Counted from the stretch's first letter, positions 40,955 through 49,506 are shown. The stretch is DNA of 64,000 bases from an uncultured bacterium (GCA_949840775.1 CATKXO010000009.1:1-64000), one strand, 5' to 3'. The notes: a model not told the origin generated them from the letters alone. A program made the numbers and translations.

Positions 40955-41598
40955 TACAGAGAGCGCACAAACGGCCAAAGATCGAGGTGGCCAGCTATAA
41001 GGGAAAGCAGTTTTCTCTGTTGGTTAAGGCGTTCCTGGCCCTGATGCTGGCGGGGGCGCTGGTGTTCGGCGCTCTGCTGGGCCAGGTGCTGGGCGGCGCC
41101 CACGACGATATCAGCGGCGACCCCAAGGCCATGGTGATTTTGGGCTGCCTGCTCTACGACCGGGGGCCCTCTGTCATGCTCCAGGACCGGCTGGACAAGG
41201 CGCTGGAGTATCTGGAGGACCACCCGGATATCACGGTGGTGGTGTCCGGCGGCCAGGGCCCGGAGGAGCCCACCTCCGAGGCCCAGGGGATGGCTGACTA
41301 TCTGGCGGCTCGGGGTGTCGCCCAGGAGAGCATCATTCTGGAACCTCAGTCCCACAACACCTGGCAGAATCTGACCTACTCCGCCAAATGCCTGGAGGAG
41401 GCGGGGATCGATATCAGGGACGGGGTGATTATCGTCTCCAACGGCTTCCACCTCAGCCGGGCCAAAATGCTGGCCGGGCGGATTGGCTATGAGAACGTAT
41501 CCACTCTGGCCGCCCCCTCCAGCCATGTGCCCTCCCGCTTGAAAATGTATATCCGGGAGCCTTTGGCCTTGGTGAAATCCTTTGTGTTTGACCGCTAG
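40951..41598 (+). CDS. YdcF/SanA-like DUF218 membrane protein
   Basis: A 215-aa protein with a basic N-terminus, one membrane helix (~27-50, VKAFLALMLAGALVFGALLG) and an outward DUF218 domain: KAMVILGCLLYDRGPSVMLQ, VVVSGGQGPEEPTSEAQGM, ESIILEPQSHNTWQNL and IIVSNGFHLSRAKMLA, the family's four conserved blocks. Members act in envelope or cyclic glycan and murein metabolism. ATG 40951 overlaps the ABC-F stop (ATGA). Its stop overlaps tail-to-tail with the next minus-strand gene. Confidence 0.88.
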   Translation: MIQRAHKRPKIEVASYKGKQFSLLVKAFLALMLAGALVFGALLGQVLGGAHDDISGDPKAMVILGCLLYDRGPSVMLQDRLDKALEYLEDHPDITVVVSGGQGPEEPTSEAQGMADYLAARGVAQESIILEPQSHNTWQNLTYSAKCLEEAGIDIRDGVIIVSNGFHLSRAKMLAGRIGYENVSTLAAPSSHVPSRLKMYIREPLALVKSFVFDR

Positions 41599-41846
41599 AG
41601 GCGGCTCAGCTCCAGGCCGATGGACAGGCCCGCCCGGAAAAACCGGCGTCCGCTCAGCCAGGACATGGTGGACAACCCATCTTTCACCCGCTGGGCCTGG
41701 TCGCCGCAGCCCTTGGCCGTCAGCTCTTCCATGGCATGGCGTACCATGTTTTCGCACTGTATCTGTTCCCCACGGTCCTCCGGAGATATAGAGCCGCACC
41801 GGTTTTCTGCGGCGTAAATATAGAGGGCTTCAAATAAGGATTCCAT
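41595..41846 (-). CDS. Small protein, resembles DUF6809
   Basis: An 83-aa soluble protein: MESLFEALYIYAAENRCGSI, ending RAGLSIGLELSRL. The MESLFEALY start and C-terminal FFRAGLSIGL helix are like small proteins grouped as DUF6809. Start ATG 41846 is chosen for its GGAGGTAATGCT RBS; the frame is open much further but crosses the operator region. It is divergent from an XRE gene with two palindromes between them. Its stop codon shares two bases with the stop of the ydcF-like gene on the other strand. Confidence 0.7.
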   Translation of the reverse strand: MESLFEALYIYAAENRCGSISPEDRGEQIQCENMVRHAMEELTAKGCGDQAQRVKDGLSTMSWLSGRRFFRAGLSIGLELSRL

Positions 41847-41864
41847 AGCATTACCTCCAAAACT

Positions 41865-41890
41865 TACTTGCGTCAAATCCGACGCAAGTA
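41865..41890. promoter_or_regulatory. Inverted repeat operator, 10-bp arms
   Basis: TACTTGCGTC and GACGCAAGTA around AAATCC, 19 bp upstream of the minus-strand gene. It is probably bound by the divergent XRE regulator. Confidence 0.6.
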
Positions 41891-41898
41891 TATAATAC

Positions 41899-41914
41899 AC
41901 GTCAGATGTGACGT
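41899..41914. promoter_or_regulatory. Inverted repeat ACGTCA/TGACGT
   Basis: ACGTCAGATGTGACGT, 6-bp arms around GATG, 22 bp before the XRE start. It shares the ACGTC core with the operator at 3172-3190. TATAAT at 41891 lies just beside it. Confidence 0.55.
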
Positions 41915-41935
41915 TGTCAAGAGGGTGTAAGAAAA

Positions 41936-42145
41936 ATGTCTGTTTTTTCTGAGCGATTGATTCAACTCCGTAAAGACAAGGGAATATCTCAGGCCGCTTT
42001 TGCGAAAGAGATTGGCGTATCTCCCCGAACTTATCAGGATTACGAATATGGAAATCGGGAACCACAGGTGGCGATTTTTTCACGTATCGCCGATTTTGGC
42101 GGTGTAAGTTTAGACTATCTTGCTGGGCGAACGGACACGCCCTAG
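41936..42145 (+). CDS. XRE family transcriptional regulator
   Basis: A 69-aa Cro/CI-type HTH protein. The helix-turn-helix spans residues ~8-62 (LIQLRKDKGISQAAFAKEIG, SPRTYQDYEYGNREPQ) and ends with the usual DYLAGRTD. ATG 41936 has AGAGGG about 10 nt upstream. It is divergent from an 83-aa protein gene; two dyads in the 89-bp gap are probable operators. Just after its stop begins the tandem hairpin repeat. Confidence 0.85.
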   Translation: MSVFSERLIQLRKDKGISQAAFAKEIGVSPRTYQDYEYGNREPQVAIFSRIADFGGVSLDYLAGRTDTP

Positions 42146-42151
42146 AGGGCA

Positions 42152-42290
42152 CCCCAAAGGCCCCCTTCGCAAAGGGGGCTCCCGGCGAAGCCGGGTGGGG
42201 GTTTCCCCAAGAAACAGGTGCGTTTCGATAGGAGAAAACCCTCCGTCATTTGCTTCGCAAATGCCACCTCCCTTTGCGAAGGGAGGCTTG
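42152..42290. repeat. Hairpin-rich dispersed repeat, copy 2
   Basis: Same element as at 29221, with CCCGGCGAAGCCGGG as an extra dyad. It is the left unit of a tandem duplication with a period of about 174 bp that also includes flanking TTGCCCTGCGGGGGACGAG. Confidence 0.88.
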
Positions 42291-42329
42291 CCCTGCGGGG
42301 GACGAGAGAGCTTTTTTGAAGGCAGGTGA

Positions 42330-42463
42330 AAAGGCCCCCTTCGCAAAGGGGGCTCCCGGCGAAGCCGGGTGGGGGTTTCCCAAAGAGACAGGTGCGTTTC
42401 GATAGGAGAAAACCCTCCGTCATTTGCTTCGCAAATGCCGCCTCCCTTTGCGAAGGGAGGCTT
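42330..42463. repeat. Hairpin-rich dispersed repeat, copy 3
   Basis: Right unit of the tandem duplication, almost identical to copy 2 (small differences such as GCCACC/GCCGCC). The duplicated tail TTGCCCTGCGGGGGACGAG runs directly into the prfA RBS. Confidence 0.88.
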
Positions 42464-42498
42464 GCCCTGCGGGGGACGAGAGAGAAGGAGGACTGTCC

Positions 42499-43557
42499 AT
42501 GCTGGACAAGCTGACCGCCATTGAGGCGAAATATTCCCAGATTGAGGCCCGGCTGGGGGCGTCGGAGACGTACAACGACCCGGAGCTGGTGGCCAAGCTG
42601 AATAAAGAACAGGCGGAGCTCCAGCCCCTGGTGGACGCCTTCCGGGCCTACCGGCGGACCCTGGACGCCAAGGCTCAGGCGGAGGAAATGATGTCCGACC
42701 CGGAGCTGCGGGAGCTGGCCCAGGAGGAGTATCAGGCCGCCCTGGACGAGCTGCCCCGGCTGGAGCGGGAGCTGCAAATTCTGCTGCTGCCAAAGGACCC
42801 CAACGACGGCAGAAACGTCATTGTGGAAATCCGCGCCGGGGTAGGCGGCGAGGAGGCCGCCCTGTTTGCCCACTCCCTTTACCGGATGTATACCATGTAT
42901 GCCGAGGCCAAGGGGTGGCACACTGTAGTTGACTCCGCCAGCGAGACCGAGCTGGGGGGAATGAAGGAGACCGTCTTCACCGTAGAGGGGGACGGGGCCT
43001 GGTCCCGGTTCAAGTTTGAGAGCGGCGTCCACCGGGTCCAGCGGGTGCCCGAGACAGAGTCGGGGGGCCGGGTCCACACCTCCACCGTGACGGTGGCCGT
43101 CCTGCCCGAGATGGAGACGGCGGATGTCCGGCTCAACCCCGCCGATATCGAGATGCAGGTCTTCCGCTCCTCCGGGGCGGGGGGACAGCACGTGAATAAG
43201 ACCTCCTCCGCCGTACGGCTCATCCACAGGCCCACCGGGACCGTGGTGGAGTGCCAGCAGGAGCGCAGCCAGTTCCAGAACCGGGACAAGGCCATGCGCA
43301 TTCTGGCCTCCCGGCTGTATGAGGCGGAGCAGGAGAAAATTTCCAGCGAATACACCCAGCAGCGCCGCAGTCAGGTGGGGTCGGGAATGCGCAACGAGCG
43401 CATCCGCACCTACAACTTCCCCCAGGGGAGGGTCACCGACCACCGCATCGGCCTGACGCTGTATAAAATCGACCAGGTGATGGACGGGGCGCTGGACGAG
43501 ATCATCGACGCCCTGGCCGCCGACCACCAGGCGGAGCTGCTGAAGGAGCAGGGGTGA
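42499..43557 (+). CDS. prfA: Peptide chain release factor 1
   Basis: Recognises UAA and UAG and releases the finished peptide. The 352-aa protein has the N-terminal helical domain, the stop-codon recognition region RVPETESGGRVHTS (PET form usual in Firmicutes) and the catalytic SGAGGQHVNKTSSAVR. ATG 42499 has AAGGAGGA; the frame is open upstream into the repeat. prmC, a common neighbour, is absent. Its upstream region is the duplicated hairpin repeat, so the promoter must lie in or before it. Confidence 0.96.
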   Translation: MLDKLTAIEAKYSQIEARLGASETYNDPELVAKLNKEQAELQPLVDAFRAYRRTLDAKAQAEEMMSDPELRELAQEEYQAALDELPRLERELQILLLPKDPNDGRNVIVEIRAGVGGEEAALFAHSLYRMYTMYAEAKGWHTVVDSASETELGGMKETVFTVEGDGAWSRFKFESGVHRVQRVPETESGGRVHTSTVTVAVLPEMETADVRLNPADIEMQVFRSSGAGGQHVNKTSSAVRLIHRPTGTVVECQQERSQFQNRDKAMRILASRLYEAEQEKISSEYTQQRRSQVGSGMRNERIRTYNFPQGRVTDHRIGLTLYKIDQVMDGALDEIIDALAADHQAELLKEQG

Positions 43558-43578
43558 GCAAATTTTGAGAGGAACCCT

Positions 43579-43691
43579 GTAGGGGCGGCCTGTGGCCGCC
43601 TGTAGGACGGGTAGGTTTATATCGGGCGGCACAGAGGCCGCCCCCTACAATACGATACAAAAAATGTAGGGGCCGGCGCCCTCGCCGGCCC
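43579..43691. repeat. GTAGGGG repeat cluster
   Basis: Two units: GTAGGGGCGGCCTGTGG to GGCCGCCCCCTAC (43579-43648) and GTAGGGGCCGGCGCCCTCG (from 43666). They fill the prfA to 85-aa gene gap. Confidence 0.8.
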
Positions 43692-43718
43692 GTTCAAAAG
43701 TAAAAGGAGAATGATAGC

Positions 43719-43976
43719 ATGGAAATGTATATCCACTACAAATCCCTCCCGGAGGGAAAGAACCTCCACGACGTGGTGGGGGAGCTGAACGAGGTGCTGG
43801 AGGATGTGGGCTCCGTCTGCGGCGGCGAGGCCGGGCGGATTGACCTGGATCTGGAGGACGAGCGGGTCAATCCCAAGCACGCCCAGGTGGCGGTGAAGGC
43901 CTACCTCCAGCGGGCGGACTTTCCCCGGGATACCACCGTGGAAATCGGCTGCATGGAAATCGGCATTTATGAGTAA
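43719..43976 (+). CDS. Small acidic protein of unknown function
   Basis: An 85-aa soluble protein with mixed alpha/beta pattern: MEMYIHYKSLPEGKNLHDVV, VGELNEVLEDVG, RIDLDLEDERVNPKHAQVAV, and end EIGCMEIGIYE. RBS AAAGGAGAATGATAGC before ATG 43719. It overlaps the HAD phosphatase gene by 8 bases, which speaks for a real gene and translational coupling. No family recognised. Confidence 0.75.
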   Translation: MEMYIHYKSLPEGKNLHDVVGELNEVLEDVGSVCGGEAGRIDLDLEDERVNPKHAQVAVKAYLQRADFPRDTTVEIGCMEIGIYE

Positions 43977-44634
43977 TATGTACAAATACGTTATTTTTGA
44001 CCTGGACGGCACCATTTTGAATACCCTGGAGGACTTGGCTGCCGCCACAAACTGGGTCTGTGCCCGCCACGGCTGGCCCGCCCACACCCTGGAGGAGTAC
44101 AAGCGCTTTGTGGGCAACGGCGCCCCCAAGCTGTTGGAGCGGGTGGTGCCGGAGGGGGTGCCCGTTACCGATGCGCTGCGCCGGGTGACCCTGGAGGAGT
44201 TCACCCAGCGATACAATGCCCACAAGGAGGACAAGACCACCGCCTACCCCGGCGTACCGGAGCTGGTGCGGCGGCTGCGGGAGGCCGGGGTGACCCTGGC
44301 AGTCCTGTCCAACAAGCCCCACGAGGCAGCTTGGCCAGTGGTGGAGCGGTATTACCCCGGCCTGTTCCACAGGGTCCAGGGGGCGCTGCCCGATGTGCCC
44401 GTCAAGCCCGACCCCACCCTGCTCCGCCGGCTGATGGAGGACTTGGGGGCGTCACAGGAAGATACCCTCTTTGTGGGTGACAGCAATGTGGACATCCGCA
44501 CTGCCAAAAACGGCGGGCTCATCAGCTGCGGGGTGCTCTGGGGCTTCCGCACCCGGGCCGAGCTGGAGGCGGAGGGGGCGGACCATCTGGCCGCCGCCCC
44601 GGAAGAACTGGGAGATTTGATTTTGGGGCAGTGA
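43969..44634 (+). CDS. HAD family hydrolase, phosphoglycolate-phosphatase-like
   Basis: A 221-aa HAD enzyme. Motif I FDLDGTILNT (nucleophile Asp), helical cap ~15-85, motif II LAVLSNKPHE, Lys in VPVKPDPTLL and motif IV FVGDSNVDIRTAKNG. The sequence is of the Gph/PgmB-like subgroup acting on small phosphate esters; substrate not certain. It starts inside the previous gene and is 10 bp before tsaC, probably one operon. Confidence 0.92.
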   Translation: MSNMYKYVIFDLDGTILNTLEDLAAATNWVCARHGWPAHTLEEYKRFVGNGAPKLLERVVPEGVPVTDALRRVTLEEFTQRYNAHKEDKTTAYPGVPELVRRLREAGVTLAVLSNKPHEAAWPVVERYYPGLFHRVQGALPDVPVKPDPTLLRRLMEDLGASQEDTLFVGDSNVDIRTAKNGGLISCGVLWGFRTRAELEAEGADHLAAAPEELGDLILGQ

Positions 44635-44644
44635 GGAGAACGCC

Positions 44645-45664
44645 ATGAAAACACAGCTTCTCAATCCAAACGACATTGAAAAGGCCGCCGGGATTATCCG
44701 TTCCGGGGGGCTGGTAGGCATCCCCACCGAGACGGTGTACGGTCTGGGAGCCAACGGCCTGGACCCGGCGGCGGTAAGCAGCATTTTCCGGGCCAAGGGC
44801 CGGCCCCAGGACAATCCGCTGATTCTCCACATCCCGGATGCCTCCTGGCTGGAGCGCTACTGTAAGGACATCCCCCCGTTGGCCTGGCGGCTGGCGGACC
44901 GGTTCTGGCCCGGACCGCTGACCATGATTCTCCGCCGCAGAAGCCTGGTGCCCGATGTGGTGACGGCAGGGCTGGATACGGTGGGAATGCGCTGTCCCGC
45001 CCACTCCATGTGCCGGGCCATCATCCAGGCGGCGGAGGTGCCTGTTGCCGCCCCGTCCGGGAACACCTCCGGAAAGCCCAGTCCCACCACCGCCCTCCAC
45101 ATGCTGGACGACATGGACGGCAAGATTGACGCCATCCTGGATGGCGGCTCCTGCCAGGTGGGGGTGGAGTCCACCATTGTGGACCTGACCTGCAACCCGC
45201 CCTGTGTGCTCCGCCCCGGCGGCGTCACCCTGGAGGAACTGAGGGACCTGCTTCCGGAGGTGGAGCTGGACTCCGCCGTGACCCACCCCCTGGGGGAGGG
45301 GGAGCGCCCCCGGGCCCCCGGCATGAAGTACCGCCACTACGCCCCCAAAGCTCCGGTCACGGTGGTTCGGGGGGAGTCCCTGCGCAGTGCCCAGTACATT
45401 CTGGACCATGCGGGGGACAGCTACTGGGAGGGAATCATCTGCTTCGACGAGTTTGCCCACTGGTTCCAGGACCACCCGGTGGAGCGGCTGGGGGGCTCGC
45501 TGGACGGCTTTGAGCACGCCCGGCGGCTGTTCCGGGCGCTGCGGGCCATGGACAACAGCGGTGTGAAGCACATCTGGGTCCAGTGCCCCGGCGAGGCCGG
45601 CATGGGTCTGGCGGTGGTCAACCGGCTGAATAAGGCGTCGGGCTTTCACATCATAGACGCTTGA
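44645..45664 (+). CDS. tsaC: Threonylcarbamoyl-AMP synthase (Sua5 type)
   Basis: Makes threonylcarbamoyl-AMP from Thr, bicarbonate and ATP for t6A tRNA modification. The 339-aa protein is the long Sua5/YwlC form: the YrdC domain (~1-210; GLVGIPTETVYGLGANG, KGRPQDNPLILHI, VAAPSGNTSGKPSPT) plus a C-terminal Sua5 domain (~235-339) after the conserved PGMKYRHYAPKAPV linker. RBS GTGAGGAGAACGCC. It complements tsaE-tsaB at 12.7-13.9 kb. Confidence 0.94.
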   Translation: MKTQLLNPNDIEKAAGIIRSGGLVGIPTETVYGLGANGLDPAAVSSIFRAKGRPQDNPLILHIPDASWLERYCKDIPPLAWRLADRFWPGPLTMILRRRSLVPDVVTAGLDTVGMRCPAHSMCRAIIQAAEVPVAAPSGNTSGKPSPTTALHMLDDMDGKIDAILDGGSCQVGVESTIVDLTCNPPCVLRPGGVTLEELRDLLPEVELDSAVTHPLGEGERPRAPGMKYRHYAPKAPVTVVRGESLRSAQYILDHAGDSYWEGIICFDEFAHWFQDHPVERLGGSLDGFEHARRLFRALRAMDNSGVKHIWVQCPGEAGMGLAVVNRLNKASGFHIIDA

Positions 45665-45711
45665 ATCCCTTGGGGGACAGGGCGCGCAACCTTACGTTGC
45701 GGCCAAAGTGC

Positions 45712-45740
45712 TTTACACGGACGCCCCTGAGCCTTACAAT
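45712..45740 (+). promoter_or_regulatory. Promoter of the XRE-coaE operon
   Basis: TTTACA, 17-bp spacer, TACAAT, with a small hairpin (CGCAAC/GTTGCG) just upstream. Confidence 0.7.
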
Positions 45741-45758
45741 ATCTGTGAGGTGACGGTC

Positions 45759-46334
45759 ATGACATTGGGTGAAAATCTGAAAAGGCTGCGCAGGGAGCGC
45801 GGGCTGTCCCAGGACGAGGTGGCCCAGAAGCTGTTTCTGTCCCGGCAGTCGGTATCCAAGTGGGAGAACGGCCAGGCGGAGCCGGGAGTGGAGAATCTGA
45901 AGACCCTGGCTAAGCTGTACGGCGTCACTGTAGACGCCCTGGTGGGGGCGGAGGAACTTCTGGAAAAGGAGACGCCGCCTGTTCCCGCAGACGGCGTCTA
46001 TCTGCGGCTGCTGAAAGTCAGGCTGGCGGTGCTGGTTGTGGTGATGCTGTGTATGCTGGTGTCCGACACATTTTATGCTGACCTTCAGCTCCTCAGCGGT
46101 TGCCTGGTTCCGGGCACTGCGGCTATGCTGCTGGGGTATTGGGTGCGAAAAGAGTGGACCTGGGGTCTGCTCGTGTTCGGAGAGGCGTTCAGCGCACTGG
46201 TTATTGTGGCTTTTATAGCGGCCATATCCATGATGGTGCTCCCTCTGGCTTTTGTGGCGGGGGGCTGGTGGCTTTGGCGGCTGTGCCAGGAAGATATCCG
46301 GCAGATGTTCTATAAGGAGGATGAGATTCCATGA
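45759..46334 (+). CDS. XRE family regulator with membrane domain
   Basis: A 191-aa protein: HTH at ~5-62 (LKRLRRERGLSQDEVAQKLF, SRQSVSKWENGQAEPG), a short linker, then three to four membrane helices (~88-180; LAVLVVVMLCMLVSDTF, ALVIVAFIAAISMMVLPLAF). Membrane-tethered XRE proteins are common in Firmicutes and may respond to envelope state. ATG 45759 follows GTGAGGTGACGGTC; an in-frame ATG at 45708 lies inside the promoter. It overlaps coaE by 4 bases. Confidence 0.88.
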   Translation: MTLGENLKRLRRERGLSQDEVAQKLFLSRQSVSKWENGQAEPGVENLKTLAKLYGVTVDALVGAEELLEKETPPVPADGVYLRLLKVRLAVLVVVMLCMLVSDTFYADLQLLSGCLVPGTAAMLLGYWVRKEWTWGLLVFGEAFSALVIVAFIAAISMMVLPLAFVAGGWWLWRLCQEDIRQMFYKEDEIP

Positions 46335-46927
46335 CCATCCTGGGCGTCACCGGCCCCACCGGGGCGGGGAAGACCACCCTGCTCCGGGAGGTGGAGAAGC
46401 TGGGGGGCGGCGTCATCGACTGCGACGCCGTCTACCACGAGCTGTTAAGGAGTGATCTTGCGTTACAGAGCGCTCTGGAGCGGGAGTTCGGCCCTCTGCG
46501 GGACGAGTCGGGGGCCATCGACCGGAAGAAGCTGGGGGCGGTTGTCTTCCGCGACGCCCAAAGGCTGGAGACCCTCAACGCCATCGCCTGGGAGGCGGTG
46601 GTGGCCCGCAGCCGGGCGCTGATTGAGGCGTGCCGGGAGCAGGGGAGAGGGCTGGTGGCGGTGGACGCCATCGCCCTGCTGGAGTGCCCCTTGAAGGAGT
46701 TATGTCAACTGACGGTGGCCGTCCTGGCCTCGCCTCAGGTCCGGGTGCGCCGCATCATGGCCCGGGAGGGGATTTCGGAGGATTACGCCTGGGCTCGGGT
46801 GAAGGCCCAGAAACCGGACGGGTATTTTATCCAAAACTGCGACCATGTTCTGGTGAACGACTGCGCGTCGGCGGAGGAGTTTGCCATTTTGGCGAGAGAC
46901 AAATTGAAGGAGTGGACCAAAAGATGA
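46331..46927 (+). CDS. coaE: Dephospho-CoA kinase
   Basis: Last step of CoA synthesis. The 198-aa P-loop kinase has GVTGPTGAGKTTLLRE (Walker A), VIDCDAVYHELL, the lid Arg region VRVRRIMAREGISEDYAWAR and the end CDHVLVND. TxPTGxGK differs slightly from the common TGGIGSGK but keeps all catalytic residues. It overlaps the neighbours on both sides (ATGA junctions), so the XRE protein, CoaE and the next lipoprotein form one operon. Confidence 0.9.
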   Translation: MTILGVTGPTGAGKTTLLREVEKLGGGVIDCDAVYHELLRSDLALQSALEREFGPLRDESGAIDRKKLGAVVFRDAQRLETLNAIAWEAVVARSRALIEACREQGRGLVAVDAIALLECPLKELCQLTVAVLASPQVRVRRIMAREGISEDYAWARVKAQKPDGYFIQNCDHVLVNDCASAEEFAILARDKLKEWTKR

Positions 46928-47970
46928 AAACGAAGCGCATTGCTGCCCTGGCCGTACTGGCCCTGGCACTGACAGCCTGCGGCGCAAAGCCGTCTCAGGA
47001 GCCGGTGTCCAGCGCCATGCCGCCGGCTGCCTCTCAGGGACCGGCGGTTTCTCAGGAACCGCAACAACCCAGCGTGGCAGATGGTACCTGGGAACTGATC
47101 GAGGCCGATTACCAGCGGCCCACCCGGGAGGACCTTCTGGATACCATCGAAATCCCAGATTACAACGGCATGGACGAGAGCGCATTCTACGACAGGGCCT
47201 ATGAGTTGGGTTTTCACTCCGAGGTGGGGCCTTATCCCATCTGGGCAGAGGGGATGCGGCTGTCCAACATCGGGCGGTATGTAGTTTATGATTCCAACAA
47301 AGACTGCCTGGACCCGCCCAACTACACCGGGCGCTCCATCTTTCTGCTGGATGTGGCCACGGGAGAGGAAAAGGTTCTGCTCAGCGGGGCCGACGGGCAC
47401 AGCTACGCCTGTATGAACTGGCTGGACGAGGAACATCTGCTTTGCTTTGATGAGGAGAGGAATTACTACCTGTGCAATGTGGACAGCGGGGCGATTCAGC
47501 TGGACCACCCCTTTGAGAGCCGTTGGGGCCCGGTGGGGTTCCGATACTCCACGTTTGTGGAGCAGGTGGATCAGGAGCTGCGCATGATTCACATAGAACG
47601 TGACGGAACCGGCGCCGTTACCGAGCTGGCCCGGGCACCATTTGATGGAGAACAGGTCAAGACCTGTGCCATTTCCGACGACGGACGCTATGTCTGCTAC
47701 ATCCTGCAAAAGGATGTGATGTCCTTCGACCGCTATGTTGTGCTGTGGGACACGGCCACCGGTGAGATGACGGAGATCGAGCCGCCTCAGATGGCTGTGG
47801 GGGAGGACAACATGGGGGCAATCCGCGTGGAGCCGTGGTATTCCTACGCCTTTGCGGTGGAGTTCAGCGTGAACGATGCGCCGGATGTCAACGGGCACAA
47901 TGAGCTGTGGACATACACCTGCGACGCTTTGGACATTCATGGAACCGTAAACTATGGTACAGGCAAATAA
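46924..47970 (+). CDS. Lipoprotein with beta-propeller-like domain
   Basis: A 348-aa exported lipoprotein: lipobox ALTAC (Cys 20), a Ser/Pro/Gln-rich linker (~22-55) and a ~290-residue domain rich in repeated strands with signatures such as GRYVVYDSNKD, NWLDEEHLLCFDEE, ISDDGRYVCYIL and YVVLWDTATGEMTEIEPP, like TolB/WD-type propeller blades. It starts on the coaE stop codon. No specific family recognised; ligand unknown. A dispersed repeat follows. Confidence 0.8.
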   Translation: MKTKRIAALAVLALALTACGAKPSQEPVSSAMPPAASQGPAVSQEPQQPSVADGTWELIEADYQRPTREDLLDTIEIPDYNGMDESAFYDRAYELGFHSEVGPYPIWAEGMRLSNIGRYVVYDSNKDCLDPPNYTGRSIFLLDVATGEEKVLLSGADGHSYACMNWLDEEHLLCFDEERNYYLCNVDSGAIQLDHPFESRWGPVGFRYSTFVEQVDQELRMIHIERDGTGAVTELARAPFDGEQVKTCAISDDGRYVCYILQKDVMSFDRYVVLWDTATGEMTEIEPPQMAVGEDNMGAIRVEPWYSYAFAVEFSVNDAPDVNGHNELWTYTCDALDIHGTVNYGTGK

Positions 47971-48004
47971 CTGCGGCAAATTGACATACAATAAGTGAAA
48001 AAGC

Positions 48005-48058
48005 AGGGGCCGGCCCGCTGACCGGTAACCCCAGGCCGCCGAGGGCGGCGGCCCCTAC
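48005..48058. repeat. Dispersed GTAGGGG-type inverted repeat
   Basis: AGGGGCCGGCCCGC to GGCGGCGGCCCCTAC, one unit between the lipoprotein and aminopeptidase genes. Confidence 0.7.
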
Positions 48059-48077
48059 AAAGAAGGAGGAACATTCC

Positions 48078-49493
48078 ATGAGCGAGGAAAAGAAGGAACA
48101 GACCCGGGGCGAGCAGCTGCGCAAGGCGCTGCTCTACGACAAGAAAAATGGTTACGACCGGCTGGCCGAGGGCGAGCTGGAGGCCATGGAAGCCTACTGT
48201 ACCGGCTACAAGCAGTTCCTGGACGCGGGCAAGACCGAGCGGGAGTGCGTGGAGCGTGCGGTGGCCCTGGCGGAGCGGGCGGGGTTCAAGCCCTACGTCC
48301 GGGGCACAGAGGTGCGGCCCGGCGACAAGGTGTACCGGATCAACCGGGGCAAGGCGGTCACGCTGGCGGTCATCGGCAAAAAGCCCCTGTCGGAGGGGGC
48401 CAATATCGGTGCGGCCCACATCGACTCCCCCCGGCTGGACCTGAAACAGAATCCCCTCTACGAGGCGGAGGAGCTGGCTTACCTGAAAACCCACTACTAC
48501 GGCGGTATCCGCAAGTACCAGTGGGTAACCATCCCCCTGGAGCTCCACGGGGTGGTGGCCCTCAAAGGGGGCCAAACCGTCCGGGTGTCCATCGGCGGGG
48601 GGGAAGGAGACCCCCTGTTTACCATCGGTGACCTGCTGCCCCACCTGGGGGTGGAGCAGTCCAAAAAGCCCCTGGGGGAGGCCATCCCCGGCGAGAGCCT
48701 GAATATCCTGGTGGGCAGCCGCCCCCTGGAGGGCGATGAGGGCAAGGACCGGGTGAAGCTGGCCGCCCTGGAGCTGCTCAACCGGAAGTACGGCATCACC
48801 GAGGAGGATTTTATCTCCGCCGAGCTGTGTGCCGTCCCGGCGTTTAACGCCTCCGACATCGGGTTTGACCGCTCCCTCATCGGTGCCTACGGCCACGACG
48901 ACCGGGTGTGCGCCTACGCCTGCCTGGCTGCCCTCCTCCAGTTGGAGGCCCCGGAGTACACCGCCGTGTGTATGCTGGCCGACAAGGAGGAGATCGGCTC
49001 CGAGGGGGTGACTGGCATGAAGTCCGCCGCCTTCGATACCTTTATGGAGGACCTGTGCCAGTCCCAGGGGGTGTCTCTGCGCTCCTGCTATGAGCAGTCC
49101 TTCTGCCTGTCCGCCGACGTGACTGCCGCCTACGACCCCAACTTTGCCGACGTGTACGAGAAGCGCAACAGCGCTTTTGTCAACTACGGCATGGGCCTGT
49201 GCAAGTACACCGGGGCCAGGGGCAAGTCCGGGGCCTCCGACGCCTCCGCCGAGGTGGTGGCCAAGGTCCGCCGGATTCTGGACGGCGCCGGCGTGGTGTG
49301 GCAGATGGCCGAGCTGGGCAAGGTGGACGCCGGCGGCGGCGGCACCGTGGCCGCCTATATGGCCGAGCGGAACATTGACACGCTGGACGCCGGGGTCCCC
49401 GTCCTGTCCATGCACTCCCCCTTCGAGACGGTGGGCAAGCTGGACTGCTATATGACCTTCAAGGGCATGAAGGCGGTCTACGAGGCTGTTTAA
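48078..49493 (+). CDS. M18 family aminopeptidase
   Basis: A 471-aa di-zinc aminopeptidase (aspartyl aminopeptidase type). Metal and catalytic motifs: GAAHIDSPRLDLK (His and Asp), ADKEEIGSEGVTGM (Glu pair), CLSADVTAAYDPNF (bridging Asp) and LSMHSPFETVGKLD (last His). RBS AAGGAGGAACATTCC before ATG 48078. It releases N-terminal acidic or neutral residues from peptides, fitting an amino-acid-fermenting anaerobe. It ends at a strong terminator. Confidence 0.94.
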   Translation: MSEEKKEQTRGEQLRKALLYDKKNGYDRLAEGELEAMEAYCTGYKQFLDAGKTERECVERAVALAERAGFKPYVRGTEVRPGDKVYRINRGKAVTLAVIGKKPLSEGANIGAAHIDSPRLDLKQNPLYEAEELAYLKTHYYGGIRKYQWVTIPLELHGVVALKGGQTVRVSIGGGEGDPLFTIGDLLPHLGVEQSKKPLGEAIPGESLNILVGSRPLEGDEGKDRVKLAALELLNRKYGITEEDFISAELCAVPAFNASDIGFDRSLIGAYGHDDRVCAYACLAALLQLEAPEYTAVCMLADKEEIGSEGVTGMKSAAFDTFMEDLCQSQGVSLRSCYEQSFCLSADVTAAYDPNFADVYEKRNSAFVNYGMGLCKYTGARGKSGASDASAEVVAKVRRILDGAGVVWQMAELGKVDAGGGGTVAAYMAERNIDTLDAGVPVLSMHSPFETVGKLDCYMTFKGMKAVYEAV

Positions 49494-49506
49494 AGTGAAA
49501 ATAGGC

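Noticed and set aside
42146..42498. CRISPR array
   Set aside because: There are only two long units of ~174 bp, with no short regular repeats or spacers and no cas genes.
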